Positions 60,301 through 64,000 of a stretch of 64,000 bases of DNA are shown here, in pieces (positions within the stretch are counted from its first letter, which is position 1; the number at the start of each line of letters is the position of its first letter). The notes below the pieces were generated by a model. That model saw only the letters and a list, made by a program, of their open reading frames with translations. It did no database searches and was not told where the DNA came from. The position numbers and the translations under genes are program-made. Origin of the DNA: Scatophagus argus (lineage: Eukaryota; Chordata; Actinopteri; Scatophagidae); assembly GCF_020382885.2 (NCBI RefSeq), contig NC_058499.1, positions 8,231,872-8,295,871 of the forward strand. Direction: 5' to 3'.

Positions 60301-61868
60301 CTCGAACATGGATGTGTGATGCTACGTATCAGTTTATTTCTGAGATGGAACTTGAACCAGGACAGCATGTTATTGTGAAATAGGAGAGACATGACAGTAG
60401 GCCAGGGTGTGATATGTAAGCATACTCTCCTAACACAAGACAATGCTACAAGTGATTTTTTTTTTACCTTTTAACTGTACATCAGAACAAACTAACACTC
60501 TGAATATAATCTCCCTTTTAGCTCTGACCTTTCCTGCCTCACAACAAAGCTCATCTGACTAATGGAAAAGGACTTTTCCGTTCCAGTCAAGAGGGACTTT
60601 ACCTTCATGTCGCTGTGCTGTAAATGATGCCCTCCTTTCTGCTTTTCTGACCTGCCCAGTTTGCATTTGTCTTTGCTGCTCTAGCAAGCAAAAGCTGTTG
60701 TTCCGGCAAATCAGGTTTGTTAGTTTACGTCATGTACAATGTCTCATTGGGCTTTGCTGGCTCACATTAACAGCAGCTCTCGAGCGAGTTCGTACTGTCT
60801 ACAGAGATATGAGGGAAACCAAAAACAGAGGCAGACAACCACGTAATGTCACAGCCGAACATGAGAGAAACCTGTTTTGTTTTTTTGTCACATCTCTCTT
60901 ACTATGTGTGCTAGCTTGTGTTATTGTGAACTTTGAGGTGCATTGCTGACTGGTGAGTCATAGTGATTGCTTCAGCATACAGGCCCGCCTCCCCCATTCT
61001 CCCTCTGCATTGTATCGGCTGACTCGCTCCACCTACTGGTCACACGGTTAAGATCACTCTGCAGATACAGCAATGTGAAACAAACGCTTGCAGTATATGT
61101 CTTAAAATGGTAATCAGCTGCAACCAGCATGTTATGTATTAGTCACATCTCACTTAACCACTACACAGTATCAAAACTGTCACACACACTAAGTGTACGT
61201 TCTGACACATTCTCCCCTAAGTGAAGGGATTTCTGTCTCTCTCTATAAAAAAAAGTCTGAGTTCCAATTTCATGAGACGTTGACAGCAATTTTGTATGTT
61301 TCAGTAAGTGTATTAAAATAAGGCGCATGAATGGAAAAGAGGTTGGTGTACAAAAGGTTTAATGCCACTGCAATCACAAGAGGGTGCTGTTGATTCAAAA
61401 GAAAACACCATCTCTGCGGTGTTCAAGACATGACCGAATTTAAGTGATGACAGAGGGCTTTGTCACCTGTAAATCTCTCTTCCTGTCTCCCTCTCTTTCC
61501 CAATCAGACGTCCTTTTCTAATATCGCTGTCATCTTTCAATCAGATGACCCGTGCGATCTGAAAGCAGAGTGCAGCCCCACCATGGACAACAGTATAACA
61601 GCAAAGGAGAGAGGCATCCTGGAGGAGAATAATGAGAAAGAGGAGATGGACCAGGAGAGAGCTCAGGAGGATGAGGAGGAGGGGGAAGAGAAGAAGCTGA
61701 AGGAGGAGGAAGGCGAAGGGGAGGAGAAGATGAGGAAGGAGCAGGAGCCGCTCACGGAGGAGCAGGAGCTGGAGGAGCTGAAGGCCCAGGTGCTGCAGCT
61801 GCTGCTGGAGCTGGATGACGCCAGAGAGACCTCCAACAAACACCAGGAGAGCTGCCATGAGCTGCAAG
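54321..61868 (+). CDS. ccdc136: coiled-coil domain-containing protein 136, N-terminal exons (partial)
   Basis: Two coding exons are visible: 54321-54372 (MDGLRLPPLIEEALDST) and 61545-61868, joined in phase 1 across a 7.2-kb intron to read LDSTDDPCDLKAE; the phase 1 donor at 61869 shows the gene continues past the window. Exon 2 encodes a long Glu/Lys-rich acidic segment and then the start of a coiled coil, ELEELKAQVLQLLLELDDAR, which closely resembles [20 protein letters not shown] of mammalian CCDC136 and ends HELQG like the LELQG there. The mammalian protein is a coiled-coil protein linked to the sperm acrosome. Translation start: ATG at 54321 in a good context (G at +4), within a CpG-bearing 5' region. 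Because the acidic run is low-complexity, the call rests on the ELEEL block; another Glu-rich coiled-coil family is the main alternative. Fish may have two copies (a/b) and I cannot tell which this is. Confidence 0.72.
54373..61544 (+). other. ccdc136 intron 1
   Basis: About 7.2 kb with a MEF2-type site at 54480-54489 near its start and T-rich runs at about 56820-56832 and 60457-60465. No internal coding exon with believable splice sites was recognised, though small ones could be missed. Confidence 0.55.
54478..54491. promoter_or_regulatory. MEF2-type site
   Basis: The perfect MEF2 consensus CTATTTTTAG sits in the inverted-repeat-flanked GGCTATTTTTAGCC, 106 bp after the first coding exon of ccdc136. 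Motif match only. Confidence 0.4.
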
Positions 61869-63107
61869 GTGAGACATCCAGCCTTGATTTGACTGTCACT
61901 TCTTATAGTGTTTACTCATTATTTAAAGCGTTGAATCATTACTCTTCTTTTTTTTCCCACAATCTTTTATTCATTAGTTACTAGCAGCCATCTGACCTGA
62001 AATAAAGATCTGTGAAGATGAATACAGGCATCTTGCACATAACCTAAATCTTGTCATCCTGAAGAAAATTTCTGCCATTTAAAGGGAAATTCAGACATTT
62101 GTCAACCTGGGTCTTATTCTCAGATTTTTGTCTATTATTTATGACTATTACTCATGGCATCATCTCAGCTATAGATTTAGGAAATGCAGATTTTACCAAA
62201 AATCACAGCAAATTGAGCAAAGAGTTGAAGAAGCTGCAGCTTTCCTAAAAAACTTAAATAATTTAAAACATTGAAAATAAACTACTGCAAATTGTAGTTG
62301 TAAAACAATTAGCCACAGCTGGAATCTGCTTTAATCGTATGGTGGCAGTCAGTGAAATTCAACACAGTCTGCACAGTGTTTAACTTTCTGCTTTACTTTA
62401 GCTGTTCAGAAGTGTGCAGACATGACACATCTTCATGTGCTTGCTGCTACTGTTTCCTCAACATAAACAAGGGCTGAAAGCACAGTGAGCCACAGCGTCA
62501 TGCTGCTATAAGCAAACTGGTGTTTATACTTAAGTATGGCAAGTGAGTCAGCGATGGGGCCAAAAGTTGATGGGGCCCATCAACCTTTGGATGTTGAGCC
62601 TAGTTTACCAAAGCTATACAATGAAGATGGTGAATAAAATGTTATCAAGTCCAATAAAGTGAGTGAAATGAGAAAATAAGATCCACATTGGGAAATAACA
62701 ACATTTTTCTTATAATCTCAAGTGAATTATTAGTGAGCAGAATGAGTTTTTTTAAAAAAAACCCACAGTACAATTGATCACAAACATTTACAGCCTTTCT
62801 GCCATCTGGGGCAGAACATCTCAACCTTATTAGTCTACAGTACTTTTGCATGTCGTGGGCTGTTTATAATTTTTCCTATTCTTTTCATACAACCACCAAA
62901 GAAAAGCTCTGTCCTGTCGACCTGAGACGTCTCCTGTTCATCTCAGTCTAGTCTACGTGGAAGCATAAATGTTTATATGCGGCCACTGACGTGGTCAGTT
63001 CCTCATAACCGCTAAATGGAGCATCGCATCATACCTTAGAAATGATGAGCTTAACGTTCAGGGACACCAGCAGTGAGTAAGACTTTGGGTATGGGGCCAC
63101 AGTGAGC

Positions 63108-63138
<31 letters not shown>

Positions 63139-63805
63139 CTGTCTCTCATACTAAAAGATATGGAGTGGTGAGCCCAGTTGTTTGTCTGGCAGCAGCAGAG
63201 GCATTCCTCAGACAACTGCGCACATGCTGAGGGAAGCTTCCAGACTGGGTGTACTAGACCACATCAAGAAATCACTATTGGCCTACTCCCACTGGGAACA
63301 GTCAGCTGTTCAGGCTGCTGGCAGCTGCTGGGTGGGGTGAGGGGTGGAGGTGATGGAGCAGTGTTGATCCTGAGCACACTTGGTCAGAGACTGATGTAAG
63401 GTTATGGGTAGGCACAGATCAATGGTATCGTTGCCTTTTTTATGATAATACAATCTGCCAATCAAGCTACACACACCAGCTACATACTGGTTGTAATATG
63501 ATGCTAGCAGAAAACATGCAATGGTGGGTGTGTGACTAAAAGTTCTGAACCAGCTGGAAAAGTGTGGAAAAATGTGAACACAAGAAGTGAGAAATACTCA
63601 GTGGGAATGACATTATTACCAGCAGTAGAAGAAGGAGGATGTTGTTGCTTGGTCCAAGATAAAATTCCCACCACAGTGTCAAATTGCACATACTGTAGCT
63701 TTGATTTTAAAAACTAAACATGACTCCTATTCTCTTTTTCATCCCTGTGACACTTTAAACTGTAAGAAGTTTCAGAGTGTTGTTAAAACGGGTTCTCTGC
63801 GAGGC
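61869..63805 (+). other. ccdc136 intron 2
   Basis: Intronic sequence to near the window's right edge; AT-rich, with (TG)n at 63111-63137. No further ccdc136 exon was recognised. Confidence 0.5.
63111..63137. repeat. (GT)n microsatellite
   Basis: About thirteen GT units. Confidence 0.95.
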
Positions 63806-64000
63806 TGTAGGCCTAAATGCTACCGTCAGCATGCTAATATGATCACAGTGACAATGTTGACATGCTGATGTTTGCATGTTAGCATATTAGCATGCTAATA
63901 TTTAACAACTAAGACTGCTTTGAGTGTTATTAGTTTTGCAGGTAGTACTAGACAAATTCAATTTTTGACCTGATGTTGAAGAATAGGAAAAATCAGGAAA
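63806..64000. repeat. percomorph dispersed repeat (copy runs off the window)
   Basis: Contains AGCATGCTAATATGATCACA, TGACATGCTGATGTTTGC, TTAGTTTTGCAGGTAGTA and ATTTTTGACCTGATG. It shares words in the same order with the repeat split by the BEL/Pao element (33985-34069 plus 41498-41720). Confidence 0.65.

Overview
This window is vertebrate nuclear DNA, most likely from a spiny-rayed (percomorph) teleost. The genes are split into many short exons with GT-AG introns, the proteins are vertebrate families, and several interspersed repeats have the look of percomorph repeats (recognised from memory, not searched). No bacterial operons, CRISPR arrays, rRNA or tRNA genes were seen. All coordinates were worked out by hand from reading frames, splice sites and phase continuity.

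Layout. All host genes lie on the + strand. (1) 61-3696: the 3' half of a gene whose encoded C-terminus resembles vertebrate C3orf20; its 5' part lies outside the window. (2) 4703-18323: fgd6, a Cdc42-type guanine nucleotide exchange factor with DH, PH, FYVE and PH domains, reconstructed in 21 coding exons (1267 codons plus stop, continuous phase). (3) 21177-25278: nr2c1 (TR2 orphan nuclear receptor), 13 coding exons, 611 codons plus stop. (4) 28589-45422: tmcc3, an ER-type coiled-coil protein with two C-terminal membrane segments, 4 coding exons and a first intron of 14.8 kb. (5) 54321 to beyond the right edge: the first two coding exons of a ccdc136-like gene.

Mobile DNA. The standout is a complete BEL/Pao LTR retrotransposon (34075-41492, minus strand) inside tmcc3 intron 1. 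It has two 493-bp LTRs that read as identical, a perfect 5-bp target duplication and one uninterrupted 1989-codon gag-pol frame, so it is young and possibly still active. It landed inside an older interspersed repeat, another copy of which sits at the right edge of the window. Other relics are a Tc1-like transposon 3' end (about 13620-13992), a MITE-like inverted-repeat unit in an fgd6 intron (11653-11846) and three further degraded dispersed repeats.

Context. fgd6, nr2c1 and tmcc3 are neighbours on human chromosome 12q22. A C3orf20-like gene upstream of fgd6 instead recalls human 3p25 (C3orf20-FGD5-NR2C2, same order and direction). This suggests the window keeps part of the arrangement that existed before the vertebrate genome duplications. 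On the other side tmcc3 is followed by ccdc136 rather than the human neighbours, so a synteny breakpoint lies at about 45.4-54.3 kb. The genes are separate transcription units and there is no evidence that they form one pathway.
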